DNA of 64,000 bases from Rhizobium sp. WSM4643 (lineage in GTDB: Bacteria; Pseudomonadota; Alphaproteobacteria; Rhizobiales; Rhizobiaceae), in assembly GCF_025152745.1 (NCBI RefSeq), contig NZ_CP104040.1:1984001-2048000 (forward strand), read 5' to 3'. The notes beneath the pieces were generated by a model. It had not been told where the DNA came from. It saw only the letters and a program-made list of their open reading frames with translations, and searched no databases. Position 1 is the stretch's first letter. Each line of letters starts with the position of its first letter. The translations under genes were made by a program, and so were the position numbers. Shown piece after piece: positions 1 to 9,257 of this stretch.

Positions 1-163
1 CAAGAACGACGCCGCTCAATAGAAAGAAGAGGTCAACGGCAAGGTAACCGATATTCGCCGGCATCGGACCCAGCGTGCCACCGGTATGAAGGAACATGAC
101 CACGACGGCCGCAATTCCTCGCAACGCCTCAAGAGCTGTGAAAAATTGTTTGCCAGCGTTCAA
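1..163 (-). CDS. Acyltransferase-3 family membrane protein, N-terminal part only
   Basis: Only the first 54 codons are in the window; the rest lies left of base 1. The reading starts at a TTG preceded by GGAGG nine bases upstream. The visible protein has the N-terminal signature of the OafA/YrhL-type acyltransferase-3 family: 'LEALRGIAAVVVMFLH' followed by 'AVDLFFLLSG', which is the first catalytic-histidine helix and the start of the second membrane segment. These integral membrane enzymes O-acylate surface or exported polysaccharides. The substrate cannot be told from this fragment. Family assignment is firm, the exact start less so. Confidence 0.75.
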   Translation of the reverse strand, partial: MNAGKQFFTALEALRGIAAVVVMFLHTGGTLGPMPANIGYLAVDLFFLLSGVVL

Positions 164-272
164 TATAACAACCCTCCGTTAGTAATTTGTTACTCCAGGA
201 GGGATTTCTAAATCGTTAGCGCAACGAGGCCGTGTAATCAATTGGGTTCCATCGAAGAGAGGAGACAGCGCG

Positions 273-701
273 TCAGATACCCTTGCTGTCCGAGTCCGGC
301 ATGATCTGCACGCCATTGATCCTGTAGCTGCCGTCCGGCTGGCGCATGATCTGGTAGATCGCCGTCCAGTCCTTGCCGTCGCGGCCAGAAATCAGCACCT
401 CGTGATAGATCAGCGCGCCGTTGTCGATCGAGCGGCTGCGCCCGAAGGCATAATTGCCTGGGTGATAGACCGGCTCGTAGCTCTTCTTCACCATGGCGAA
501 GAACAGGTTCTTATCGGGATACATCGCCCTGATGCCGGGCGCGGCGAAGGAATAGGCGGTCTCGGCATCGTCCTTGAGGAAGGCCTTGATCTGTTCCTCG
601 ATCATCGTCCGCGTCGTGTCGATCGGATCTTCGGCGCGGGCCGATACGAAGGAGAGGGCGGATGCGGCACACAGGATGAGAACTGCGAAGAAGGCGCGCA
701 T
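273..701 (-). CDS. Secreted DUF4864-type protein
   Basis: A 142-residue protein with an N-terminal signal peptide (MRAFFAVLILCAASALSFVS, cleaved near ARA-ED) and a small folded domain containing 'AFLKDDAETAYSFAAPGIR', the pattern of DUF4864 proteins. Function of the family is unknown. The ATG at 701 was chosen because GGAG lies at normal spacing and the signal peptide begins there; the longer open frame upstream is Arg/Cys-rich and not protein-like. It lies 82 bases downstream of the fabF-like gene on the same strand and could be the last gene of that transcript. Confidence 0.8.
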   Translation of the reverse strand: MRAFFAVLILCAASALSFVSARAEDPIDTTRTMIEEQIKAFLKDDAETAYSFAAPGIRAMYPDKNLFFAMVKKSYEPVYHPGNYAFGRSRSIDNGALIYHEVLISGRDGKDWTAIYQIMRQPDGSYRINGVQIMPDSDSKGI

Positions 702-783
702 GGATTGATCTCCGGCTCTGTCAGGGAAACGATCCCCCGACAGGCAGAAGTGTAGGCGATTTCTGGCGCAAGAAAAGCGGACT

Positions 784-2049
784 TTACGACCAGCGCCGGA
801 AGAGGGCACTGGCATTCACCCCGCCGAAGCCGAAACCGTTGGTGATCGCATAGTCCATTGCCAGCGGCCGCGCCGTCTTGCCGACGATATCGATGCCGTC
901 GGCGGCCGGATCGGCCTGATCCAGGTTGCGGGTCGGCGGCGCGATCTGGTCGCGCAGCGCAAGGATGGTGAAGATCGCCTCCAGCCCGCCGGCGGCACCG
1001 AGCAGATGCCCCGTCGCCGATTTGGTCGCGCTGACGGCAATGCCGCCATTGCGGCCGAAGATTGTGCCGATCGCCGCGATCTCGCCTCTGTCACCGACCG
1101 GCGTCGAGGTCGCATGCGCGTTGAGATGCTTGACCTCGGAGGCGGGGATCTTTGCCTGCCGCAGTGCCGCGTCAATCGCCCGGCGGGCGCCGTCGCCATC
1201 TTCAGGTCCTGAGGTCATGTGGTAGGCGTCTGCCGCCGTGCCGTAGCCGACGAGCTCGGCGAGTGGTGTGGCGCCGCGGGCAAGCGCGTGCTCGAGCGTC
1301 TCGATGACCAGGATGCCGGCGCCTTCGCCCATGACGAAACCGTCGCGGGCCGTGTCGAAGGGCCGTGACGCCAGCTCCGGCGTCTCGTTGAAGCCGGTGG
1401 AAAGGGCACGTGCAGCGGCAAAGCCGCCGAGGCTCACCTTGTCGATGCAGGCCTCGGCACCGCCGCAGATCGCCACATCCGCTTCGCCGGAGCGGATCAG
1501 CCGCGCCGCGTCGCCGATTGCCTGGACGCTGGCCGCACACGCCGTCACCGGGGCCCCGAGCGGCCCCTTGAAGCCGTAGCGGATGCTGACCTGGCCGGCG
1601 GCGAGGTTGACGAGGAAGGCGGGCACGGTGAAGGGCGACAGCCGCCGCACGCCGCGCGTTTCGCCGATCCGCACCGCTTCGGCGATCGCCGGAAAGCCGC
1701 CAACCCCCGACGCGATTATCGTTGCCGTGCGCTGGCGCTCTCCTTCGCCGGTCGGCATCCAGCCGGCCTGTTTTACTGCTTCCTCCGTCGCCGCCATGGC
1801 GAAGTGGATGAAACGGTCCATCTTCTTTTGGTCTTTCGGCGGGATGTAACGATCGGGATCGAAGCCGGCCTCAGCATCTTCCGCGATACCGGGAACGATG
1901 CCGCCGACCTTGGCCGAGAGCTCGCCGACGATATCCTCCGCCAGCACCCTCAGCCCCGAACCGCCGTCGAGAAGGCGCTTCCAGGCGGGATCGACGCCGG
2001 TGCCGAGTGGCGAGACAAGTCCCATTCCGGTGACAACGATACGATCCAT
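784..2049 (-). CDS. Beta-ketoacyl-ACP synthase II paralogue (FabF-like)
   Basis: A 421-residue condensing enzyme of the KAS II type, which elongates acyl-ACP with malonyl-ACP in the cytoplasm. The full catalytic set is visible: nucleophile Cys171 (TACAASVQA), His312 (NAHATSTPVGD), Lys343 and His348 (ATKSATGHLLGA), and the C-terminal glycine-rich GFGFGG loop. The start at 2049 follows AAAGGAAA. It begins 13 bases after the stop of an HxlR regulator, so the two are probably co-transcribed. That makes this more likely an accessory paralogue with its own control than the housekeeping fabF, which usually sits beside acpP. Chain-length or branched substrate preference cannot be inferred. Confidence 0.88.
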   Translation of the reverse strand: MDRIVVTGMGLVSPLGTGVDPAWKRLLDGGSGLRVLAEDIVGELSAKVGGIVPGIAEDAEAGFDPDRYIPPKDQKKMDRFIHFAMAATEEAVKQAGWMPTGEGERQRTATIIASGVGGFPAIAEAVRIGETRGVRRLSPFTVPAFLVNLAAGQVSIRYGFKGPLGAPVTACAASVQAIGDAARLIRSGEADVAICGGAEACIDKVSLGGFAAARALSTGFNETPELASRPFDTARDGFVMGEGAGILVIETLEHALARGATPLAELVGYGTAADAYHMTSGPEDGDGARRAIDAALRQAKIPASEVKHLNAHATSTPVGDRGEIAAIGTIFGRNGGIAVSATKSATGHLLGAAGGLEAIFTILALRDQIAPPTRNLDQADPAADGIDIVGKTARPLAMDYAITNGFGFGGVNASALFRRWS

Positions 2050-2062
2050 TTCCTTTTCCTTT

Positions 2063-2569
2063 CTATGCGTCGATGCCGAGATACCAGGCGCGCATGCGGG
2101 CGATCCGCTCATGCACCTCATCGTCGGCGGCAGGGCCTGCAAGCAGGCTGGTGTTTTCGGGTGTCACCTGTTCGCCGGTCCGCGCATCGACCAGCACCGT
2201 CCGACGCTCTTTACCGGAGGCGGCATCGCCCAAGAGAAAGGCAAGGTCTTCCTCAGGAATGTGCCGGTTTCCCCAGGAAAACAGGGTCATCAGAACAGGA
2301 AAGAAATCACGGCCCTTGTCCGTCAGCATATATTCGTAGCGGGCAGGGCGCTGATGGTAGAGCCGCCGTTCGAACAGCCCCTTTTCCGTCAGGTGTTTCA
2401 GCCGCCGTGTCAGGATATTCGGCGCCACGCCGAGGCTTTTCTGGAATTCGTCGAAGCGCGAAAGCCCCTGGAAGGCGTCGCGCAGGATCAGCATGCTCCA
2501 CCAGTCGCCGACGCTGTCGAGCGCGCGCGCCGCCGGGCATTTGAAGTCACTGAAGCTCGTCCGTTGCAT
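2063..2569 (-). CDS. HxlR-family winged-helix transcriptional regulator
   Basis: A 168-residue regulator with the HxlR signature: 'CPAARALDSVGDWWSMLILRDAF' at the N terminus, then the recognition region 'APNILTRRLKHLTEKGL' and 'YMLTDKGRDFFPVL'. The ATG at 2569 places the conserved Cys region near residue 10 as in relatives; two in-frame ATGs at 2602 and 2599 would read through a palindrome and are less likely, although neither choice has a strong ribosome site. The gene leads into the fabF-like gene, so it probably controls itself and that enzyme in response to an unknown effector. Confidence 0.85.
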   Translation of the reverse strand: MQRTSFSDFKCPAARALDSVGDWWSMLILRDAFQGLSRFDEFQKSLGVAPNILTRRLKHLTEKGLFERRLYHQRPARYEYMLTDKGRDFFPVLMTLFSWGNRHIPEEDLAFLLGDAASGKERRTVLVDARTGEQVTPENTSLLAGPAADDEVHERIARMRAWYLGIDA

Positions 2570-2576
2570 GGCTGAT

Positions 2577-2593
2577 GTCACTATAGTAGTGAC
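2577..2593. promoter_or_regulatory. Palindromic operator candidate in front of hxlR-type gene
   Basis: GTCACTA-TAG-TAGTGAC, a perfect 7-bp inverted repeat with a 3-bp spacer, ends eight bases upstream of the chosen start codon of the HxlR-family gene. Size and symmetry suit a dimeric winged-helix autorepressor. Binding is inferred from position, not shown. Confidence 0.55.
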
Positions 2594-2625
2594 TATCATC
2601 ATGCAAGTTACTTCTGGCAGTGTAG

Positions 2626-2676
2626 CAAAAATGCGCAGCGGCTTTGCGTCCGGAATGCGTATCAAGAAATGCGCTA
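2626..2676. repeat. Degenerate rhizobial palindromic repeat remnant
   Basis: The stretch AAATGCGCAGCGGCTTTGCG followed by GGAATGCGTATCAAG...GCGCTAAA resembles, in order, the central part of the fuller repeat at 3050-3156. It overlaps the last codon region of the neighbouring small membrane protein gene, as such elements often do. Considered a decayed half element. Confidence 0.4.
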
Positions 2677-3033
2677 AACGGCGTCGCTCTCGAAAATCCG
2701 GGCGAGCAGAATGCCGGTGACGAGCATGCCGATTGCCATGAAGATCGTATCGCCCGGCGTGCCGATATAGAGCGGCCCGACATTGGCAAACAGCAGGAAG
2801 GCGATGACGAAATTCGCCCAGCCCCAAACGACATTGGCTGTCGGCGAGCCAAGCTTTGCCCCTTGCGCGAATGGGATGCGGAAGCGCCGGCCGCTCACTC
2901 CGTTGACGAAATGCGGGATGCCGTTGGTCAGAAACGCGGCGGCGATAAAATGGGCGATATAGGCGATCCAGGGCAAAGGCTTCTCCGTTGCGGCACGAGT
3001 GGCGTCAACGGAGAATGTGGCCGGGATTTTCAT
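2674..3033 (-). CDS. Small integral membrane protein, function unknown
   Basis: A 119-residue protein with about four hydrophobic segments (around residues 20-38, 64-84 and 88-110), containing 'GIPHFVNGVSGRRFRIPFA' between the first two. This looks like a conserved hypothetical membrane protein of rhizobia; I do not recognise a named domain. The ATG lacks a clear Shine-Dalgarno sequence. The gene lies between two palindromic repeats, upstream of and collinear with the HxlR gene. Confidence 0.65.
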   Translation of the reverse strand: MKIPATFSVDATRAATEKPLPWIAYIAHFIAAAFLTNGIPHFVNGVSGRRFRIPFAQGAKLGSPTANVVWGWANFVIAFLLFANVGPLYIGTPGDTIFMAIGMLVTGILLARIFESDAV

Positions 3034-3049
3034 GCCGGCAAGAGGAGGC

Positions 3050-3156
3050 TAAAGCATGTCGCGCAAAAGCGTGCAGCGGTTTTGCGGCAACGATATGCGT
3101 AAAAACAAAGAGTTAAAGCGAAAGGAGCGAATCTGAAAGATCGTGACGCGCTTTAG
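3050..3156. repeat. Rhizobial intergenic palindromic repeat (RIME-like)
   Basis: Begins TAAAGCATGTCGCGCAAAAG and ends GCGCGCTTTA-like (GACGCGCTTTA), with the internal landmark GCAGCGGTTTTGCG and ATGCGTAAAAACAAAGAG. The ends are inverted repeats. The same landmark order is seen at 22272-22375. Elements of this kind are scattered between genes in rhizobial genomes; the assignment is from recognition of the landmarks. Confidence 0.7.
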
Positions 3157-3208
3157 AAACGCACGTGGTGCGGCAGCCCGCTGCTGAATAGCGACGGGCC
3201 TGGCCGGG

Positions 3209-5335
3209 TCAGATCAGCACGAAATCCTTGAAGTGAAGCGCCGGAGAATTGTCGAGATCGGCGACATGGATTGCCGCACCCGCGGCACTTCCATCCGCAT
3301 CAAAGGATAGAATGCCGCTGGCCTGGTCGTAGATCAGTCTATCGTCAGCTTCGAGCGCTTTCGTACCGACAACGAAATTCTCATCCGAAAATCCGGATAG
3401 GCTGAGTGCGGCGAAAATCGAATGGTCGAGCAGCATCTTGTCGCCGGCCGCCGAGGAGAAATCCCGGATCTTGTCGATGCTCACATTGTCGGGCTTAACG
3501 TCGAAAACGAAGGAATCGGCCCCTCCGCCGCCGGTCAGGATGTCGGCGCCGGCTTTGCCGATCAGCTTGTCGTTGCCGAGCCCGCCGCTCAACTGGTCGG
3601 CGCCCTTGCCGCCATTGAGACTGTTGCTGCCGTCGTTGCCGGTCAGCACGTTGGACGTGTTGTTGCCCGTCGCGCTGAGATTGGCCGTTCCGGTCAAGGC
3701 AAGGTTCTCGATCGTTCCGGCCGTGCGCTTCAGATCGGCCAGGCTGAAGGAAGTCGAAGCCTTGACGGTGTCCTTGCCGGATCCGGCTGTTTCATCGGCA
3801 AAATCGCCGGCATTGTCGACCACGTAGGTATCGTTGCCGGCGCGCCCCGCCATGTGGTCGGCGCCGGTGCTTCCATCGAGGATATTGTTGCCGGAATTGC
3901 CGACGAGAACATTCACCAGGCCATTTCCGGTGCCGTTAAGATTGGCGGTGCCGGTCAACGTCAGATTCTCGACGTTTCCGATCGTATGTGCCGTATCCTT
4001 GAGGCTGAAGCTGATCGACGACATGACGGTATCCGTTCCGCCGCCCCGGCTTTCGTCGACGATTTGATTCGCATTGGTCACGGTGAAGGTGTCGTTGCCG
4101 GTGCCGCCGTAAAGATGGTTGGTGGCCGGCGGCGGTGTGCTGGCGCCGGTGCCTGCTACCTCGACGATAACGGGATGGTCGACGACATCGAGCGTCAGCG
4201 ATGAGACGTTGCTGAGGCTTTTGATCGCCGTCGTTCCGGTCAGCGGGTCGAAGACCTTCACGGAGCCGAACGAGGCGCCGAGATTGACTTTGACGGCCGT
4301 GTCCGCAGCCTGAATGGCGGTATCAGTGGACTGGTTCCAGATATCGGGCTCATTCCAGATGGTGATCTGGTAGCTTCCGTCCGATTTTTCCGTCAGCAGG
4401 CTGCGGGCCGAGGACGGCAGACCGTCGATCGAATAATTGAGGGTCCCCGTGCTGAAGCTCGCCTTCGCAGCGCCTTCGTCCGCAAGGATTTCGGTCAGAT
4501 TGTGGACCGCCGTCGCAGCCGGCTTGGCGGAATAGTCGAGATGAAAAAGGCCGAAATGCTTTTCCTGATTGGTGCCCTGCGGATCGGAATAGGCGTCCAG
4601 CAGCTCGTAGATGAATGTCTGCTTCGAGCCGAGGGCGGCGCCGTCCATCAGCGTATTGAGCAGGAGTTTTGCCTGCGTCGCTTCACTGACGCCTTCCCAG
4701 CCGCCATTGGTATCGGCGGTGAGCGAGGTGTGGTAACCGGTCTCGGTGATCGCCAGCGGCTTGCCCGGATCGGCAGCGCGCTGAACGCCGGATTCCCGGG
4801 AAAGCCATGAATATGGCTGGTCGCCATCCTTCGCATAGGTGTGGATCGTCGTGTAGTCGGAGGCCGACGCGACCGTATATCCGGTAAAGCCGAGAACGGG
4901 GATATTCTTCAGCAAGGGATCGGCGTTGACCGCGGCAGACAGGTCCTTCTGATAGGCGACCGCTGCGGCCTGGCCGCTCAGGCCCTGATAGCTGACCGGC
5001 CAGTTGTTGACTTCGTTCGGGCCTTCGATGCCGACGACCGATCCGGGATGGGCCTGCACGAAATCGTGCAGCCGCTGGGTGACGGTAGCGGGGTCGACTT
5101 CCCGCTGGGCGCTGAAGACGAATTGCACGCCGGCTTCGGCGGCATCGCCGAGATGCGTTTGGCCGTTAGGATCGGAGGCGGAGTTGGGGGCGTGATCGCG
5201 AACTGTATCAAGGCCAAGATAGTCGAGAGCCTTAACAACTTCTCCGACGTTGGAATATTTTCCGTCGGTGTAGTCGATATGCGTGTCAATTCCAAAGGAA
5301 CGAATAATATCGTTTATTCTAACGGCTTGAGCCAT
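3209..5335 (-). CDS. Secreted RTX calcium-binding protein with a clan-A glycoside hydrolase-like domain
   Basis: A 708-residue protein without a signal peptide. Residues 1-400 read as a TIM-barrel glycosidase: 'GIEGPNEVNNW' puts a candidate acid/base Glu at 108 and 'LAITETGYHTS' a candidate nucleophile Glu at 198. Residues 410-690 carry hemolysin-type Ca-binding nonapeptides (GGTGNDTF, GRAGNDTY, GGLGNDKL, GGGGADSF) interleaved with two near-identical modules beginning 'NLTLTGTANL'/'NLALTGTANL'. RTX repeats imply type I export; no secretion genes are adjacent. The ATG at 5335 follows GGGAGAAA. Probable role is cleavage of the cell's own exopolysaccharide or a plant polysaccharide; the substrate is unknown. 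Confidence 0.8.
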   Translation of the reverse strand: MAQAVRINDIIRSFGIDTHIDYTDGKYSNVGEVVKALDYLGLDTVRDHAPNSASDPNGQTHLGDAAEAGVQFVFSAQREVDPATVTQRLHDFVQAHPGSVVGIEGPNEVNNWPVSYQGLSGQAAAVAYQKDLSAAVNADPLLKNIPVLGFTGYTVASASDYTTIHTYAKDGDQPYSWLSRESGVQRAADPGKPLAITETGYHTSLTADTNGGWEGVSEATQAKLLLNTLMDGAALGSKQTFIYELLDAYSDPQGTNQEKHFGLFHLDYSAKPAATAVHNLTEILADEGAAKASFSTGTLNYSIDGLPSSARSLLTEKSDGSYQITIWNEPDIWNQSTDTAIQAADTAVKVNLGASFGSVKVFDPLTGTTAIKSLSNVSSLTLDVVDHPVIVEVAGTGASTPPPATNHLYGGTGNDTFTVTNANQIVDESRGGGTDTVMSSISFSLKDTAHTIGNVENLTLTGTANLNGTGNGLVNVLVGNSGNNILDGSTGADHMAGRAGNDTYVVDNAGDFADETAGSGKDTVKASTSFSLADLKRTAGTIENLALTGTANLSATGNNTSNVLTGNDGSNSLNGGKGADQLSGGLGNDKLIGKAGADILTGGGGADSFVFDVKPDNVSIDKIRDFSSAAGDKMLLDHSIFAALSLSGFSDENFVVGTKALEADDRLIYDQASGILSFDADGSAAGAAIHVADLDNSPALHFKDFVLI

Positions 5336-5596
5336 AAGTTTTTCTCCCGGTTTACGAGGGAATTGGCAATGGGAATGAATCCCCATTTGTTGCCACCAAT
5401 TCGATTTAATACACGAGGAGGATCGTGCGGAGCTGCCTCGTTAACCATGGTATATTGTTCCGAATGTGGCCCGTTTCGGATTGCATTTATTATGAAATCT
5501 GCGCTTGCATTTTTTCGTCCGGCCGGTTGATCATGCCCAAATGGGACGGCTCATAGGCAGAGTCCGGCGAAATCCGGCATGGTTTTGGAGGGTCCG
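5336..5596. promoter_or_regulatory. Divergent intergenic region between RTX glycosidase and GH13 gene
   Basis: About 260 bases, visibly richer in A/T than its surroundings, separate two divergently transcribed carbohydrate genes and must hold both promoters. I see no convincing sigma-70 pair or regulator site; the GGGA-ATGAA-TCCC inverted repeat at 5371-5383 is the only symmetrical element noticed. Confidence 0.35.
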
Positions 5597-7969
5597 ATGA
5601 CCGTCAATGTTCAATTCCGGTTTCGTAGCGGCTTGCCCTCGATGGCGTTCGACAATGTCCGTCTCCGGGGCAGTTGGGACGAACAAGGCCGCCCCTCGAA
5701 CGAGTGGACATCTGTTCCAATGCAACGCTCTCGTGACGAGGATGGCTATGATGTCTTTGTCATCCGGGTTCCCTTTCCCGATGACGAGATCGGCACGCAT
5801 TTTCGCTGGGGGATCGAGTTGGATCGACCCGGCGCTTCAAGTCTTTGGGCGATCGCCGCCGAAATGGACGACGAGGCCTCGACGGGTCGCGAACGCTGCT
5901 TCGATCTCCAGCAGGCGATGGCGCCGCAGACCTATTATCTGACATGGATCGGCCGTCTGGGGGCGAATCGGGTTAAAAGGCGCGACGGTGCAGACGGCAT
6001 TCGTTTTTCGGTCTGGGCGCCGAACGCCAGGGCCGTTTCGCTCGTGCTTGCCGATCCCGCCGTCGGTTACATCGCCGATGACGGCACCGGAACGGTCGCA
6101 ACCATCAGGATGCGAAGGACCGTCGACGGCTTCTGGAGCGTTGAAACCGGCGAGGACCACGGTCTTTCCGATTTCGACAGCATGGTCGGCACGCCCTATA
6201 TGTACCGCGTCACGCGGGATGATGGATCGCTCGCCTACCGCACCGATATCTGGTCCCTCATGCAGATCGGCGCGGGAGACTTCGATCCCGATGGAGCGAT
6301 CTATCACGGATCGCCGGCGGCATTGGACGGACCGCAAAGCTGTTCGGTGGTCTGCGACCCGAAGCGGGTGGTGCTCCCGTCAGGGGAGGAGCTTGCCGCC
6401 GAGGCGTTCTGGGCCGACGAATTCGCCGGCGGTCGAAAGCTTCCGGATCGGCTCGAGGATCTGGTGATCTATGAACTGCACGTCGGTGCCCTCGGTTTCG
6501 GCAAGGCTGCGCCCGGCACGCTTGATGATGCCATCGCTTTTGTCGAGCATCTCTCAGCGCTCGGCGTCAACGCCGTGGAACTGCTGCCGATTGCGGAATT
6601 CGAGACGCGGGCCAACTGGGGTTACGGCACGTCGCATTTCTTTGCCGCCGATCAGGGGGCTGGCGGTACCGATCGGCTGAAGATGTTCGTCAAGGTCTGC
6701 CACCAGCGCGGCATCGCCGTCATCCTCGATGTCTGCTACAACCACTTCGATCCGGATGGCGAGCGGGCGCAATGGGCCTACGATTCCAACGATCACACCC
6801 GCAATATCTATTATTGGTACGAGGGACGCCCCGGCGATTACGCCGACCCGACAGGCGGCTATATCGACAACATCTCCACGGGATGGGCGCCCCGCTTCGA
6901 CGAGGAAGCCGTGCGCCAGCTTCTCATTTCGAGCGCGGCATTTCTCGTCTCCGTCTGCCATATCGATGGTTTCCGGCTCGATCAGACAAGTTCGATCCAT
7001 CAATATCCGGTGCTGCATGCCGATGGCCGGCGCGCCGATCGCGCCGCTGCCTTCGGGGCCAAGTTTCTGAAGCAGTGGACCCGCACGATTCGGCTGATCA
7101 AGCCGCAGCTTTTCCTGACGGCCGAGGATTATTCGGACTGGTCGGCGATGACGGAGCCAAGCCTGACCGGCAACGGGCTCGGCTTCGATGCGACCTGGTA
7201 CGGTGATTTTCATCACAACCTCGTCGAATATCACGGCGGCGCACAGGCGCAGCTGTTGAAGAATGCCGGTTTCGGGGACAAGCGGGCGCTGACCATGTCG
7301 TCTCTTGCCGGCGCATTGCAGACGAGCGCGCGATCCAAGGTGGTCTACAATCAGTCGCATGACGATTGCGGCAATCGTGAAGGATCGGCACGGACCGCTG
7401 TTATCGCCGTCAATTTCGCGCCTGTTGTCGGCGAGACCAGGGCGTGGGCAGAGGCGAGATCCCGTTTCGCGGCTGCGATGACGCTGCTATCACCGGGGAC
7501 GCCGATGTTTTTCATGGGCGAGGAAATCGGAGCCCAGAAGCCCTATCGCTACAATGATTTCCTCGAGAACCGGGAGAATATTCTCGGCGAAGCTGATGGC
7601 AGTGGGGCAGGGATGCTCAGCTGTTATCGCGATCTGATCGCGCTCAGCATCCGCCAGAATGCCATTCGCTCCCGCAACATCTCCATTCCCCTGGTTCATG
7701 ATGAAAATCGCGTGATCGCGTTTCATCGATGGAATGACGGCGAGGATTTCCTTGTCGTGGGGTCGCTGAACGACGCTCCCTTCGAACACGGCTATCGGTT
7801 GCACAGCGAACGGCTGGGGGACGACCTCTGGGAGGAGATCTTCAACAGCGATTCCCGCAAATATGGCGGCTGGAACATCGGTAACGGCGGCGGAAGAATC
7901 AGAGCCACGGCCGGAGTGCTGAATGCCGTGCTGCCGGCATCGGGTGTTCTGGTCTTTCGCAGGCTCTGA
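5597..7969 (+). CDS. GH13 alpha-amylase-family enzyme (branching / trehalohydrolase-like architecture)
   Basis: A 790-residue protein. The N-terminal 130 residues plus a CBM48-like segment (RFSVWAPNARAVSLV) precede a GH13 barrel with all four conserved regions: I DVCYNH (378-383), II GFRLDQ with nucleophile Asp462, III TAEDYS with acid/base Glu510, IV NQSHDD with His588-Asp589. The architecture recalls GlgB and TreZ, but region II and IV wording matches neither exactly, so the reaction is left open: alpha-glucan branching, debranching or maltooligosyl-trehalose hydrolysis. The start at 5597 is preferred over 5579 because TTGGAGGG lies just before it. Confidence 0.8.
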   Translation: MTVNVQFRFRSGLPSMAFDNVRLRGSWDEQGRPSNEWTSVPMQRSRDEDGYDVFVIRVPFPDDEIGTHFRWGIELDRPGASSLWAIAAEMDDEASTGRERCFDLQQAMAPQTYYLTWIGRLGANRVKRRDGADGIRFSVWAPNARAVSLVLADPAVGYIADDGTGTVATIRMRRTVDGFWSVETGEDHGLSDFDSMVGTPYMYRVTRDDGSLAYRTDIWSLMQIGAGDFDPDGAIYHGSPAALDGPQSCSVVCDPKRVVLPSGEELAAEAFWADEFAGGRKLPDRLEDLVIYELHVGALGFGKAAPGTLDDAIAFVEHLSALGVNAVELLPIAEFETRANWGYGTSHFFAADQGAGGTDRLKMFVKVCHQRGIAVILDVCYNHFDPDGERAQWAYDSNDHTRNIYYWYEGRPGDYADPTGGYIDNISTGWAPRFDEEAVRQLLISSAAFLVSVCHIDGFRLDQTSSIHQYPVLHADGRRADRAAAFGAKFLKQWTRTIRLIKPQLFLTAEDYSDWSAMTEPSLTGNGLGFDATWYGDFHHNLVEYHGGAQAQLLKNAGFGDKRALTMSSLAGALQTSARSKVVYNQSHDDCGNREGSARTAVIAVNFAPVVGETRAWAEARSRFAAAMTLLSPGTPMFFMGEEIGAQKPYRYNDFLENRENILGEADGSGAGMLSCYRDLIALSIRQNAIRSRNISIPLVHDENRVIAFHRWNDGEDFLVVGSLNDAPFEHGYRLHSERLGDDLWEEIFNSDSRKYGGWNIGNGGGRIRATAGVLNAVLPASGVLVFRRL

Positions 7970-7990
7970 CGCTTCCGACGTCCGGTATGG

Positions 7991-8179
7991 TCAGGCAAAG
8001 CCGAGCGGCAGGTTTTCCACTTTCCTGTCATTGCCGTAGTCGCGCTCATGCGGCGAGCGACTGCGGCCGTCGCGGCGAGCGGAAAGATCGATCCGGTTTT
8101 CGGCAAAGATCCCATCTGGATAGGTGCCGGTGTCATGGTAATCGGCCTCGATCTTGGGTGCAAGGATTTTCAGGATCAT
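7991..8179 (-). CDS. Small conserved-type rhizobial protein, 62 aa
   Basis: A short basic protein (MILKILAPKIEADYHDTG...) with a tyrosine/aspartate-rich first half and an Arg/Ser-rich second half. It has an excellent ribosome site, GGAGG seven bases before the ATG at 8179, which supports translation. No domain recognised. It is convergent with the GH13 gene, 21 bases beyond its stop. Confidence 0.6.
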   Translation of the reverse strand: MILKILAPKIEADYHDTGTYPDGIFAENRIDLSARRDGRSRSPHERDYGNDRKVENLPLGFA

Positions 8180-8325
8180 CGGGGTTCCTCCACGGCGCAG
8201 CATCAACAGTTGGAAAGATTGTCTGGTTCCATTCATAATCCCGCAATTATTAATAAATTAACCATAAATGCCGGTCTTCGGCAAAGGAGATCGCCATTCG
8301 CCTATCCGGACAGCCGCGATCGTTC

Positions 8326-8565
8326 TCAGGACCATTCAATGGACGTTTGACGACGAGGACATCGACGCCAGCATTCCTCGGTCGCGCGGAACAGCCGCGC
8401 TGTGTGCGCCAGCACTTCGGCGCCGGCCTCTGTCTCGGCAATCGTGGTTGCCATGCTCTCCAATCCGTCCGCCACCTCAATCAGCGCTGGCAGCATGTCG
8501 GCCCGTCCGATCGCTTCGGCCGATCTGGCGAGTTTGCGCAACGCCTCCGAATAGCTCGATATCAA
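8326..8565 (-). CDS. Small hypothetical protein, 79 aa, TTG start
   Basis: An acidic-amphipathic, probably helical protein (SYSEALRKLARSAEAIGR...). The only start is a TTG at 8565 with a weak GGAAA upstream. Amino acid composition is protein-like, with regularly spaced Ala/Leu/Glu, unlike the other frames here. No domain recognised; it could be an unexpressed frame. Confidence 0.4.
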   Translation of the reverse strand: MISSYSEALRKLARSAEAIGRADMLPALIEVADGLESMATTIAETEAGAEVLAHTARLFRATEECWRRCPRRQTSIEWS

Positions 8566-8731
8566 TGCGGGTTTCCGATCTGCCGGAATATCGCAGAACG
8601 AGCGTTATTCAGCAGGCGACAGAACGAGCTCGCATCCGCATTATTTCTTCCCGAGCCGGTCAATCGTCGCGAGGGCCGGCCGCTTGCATTGAAATGGAAC
8701 TCCGGACCTGGGTGGCCGTTGAGGTGCATGA

Positions 8732-9142
<411 letters not shown>

Positions 9143-9230
9143 TTGCAACGCAATGTTGCAAGCGCCCGCATGTTCTTAATTCCAAACACGGCCAAGGCTG
9201 CTCCGGTTTTCACGAGCTGTCTTGGTCTGC

Positions 9231-9248
9231 ATGACAGATTGATGTCAA
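9231..9248 (-). promoter_or_regulatory. Possible Pho-box-like direct repeat
   Basis: On the minus strand the sequence reads TTGACAT-CAAT-CTGTCAT, a 7-4-7 arrangement like the PhoB consensus (YTGTCAT twice with a 4-bp spacer) with two mismatches in one half. It lies about 115 bases upstream of the phosphoesterase operon but points away from it, which weakens the case. Confidence 0.25.
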
Positions 9249-9257
9249 AACTGAGAA

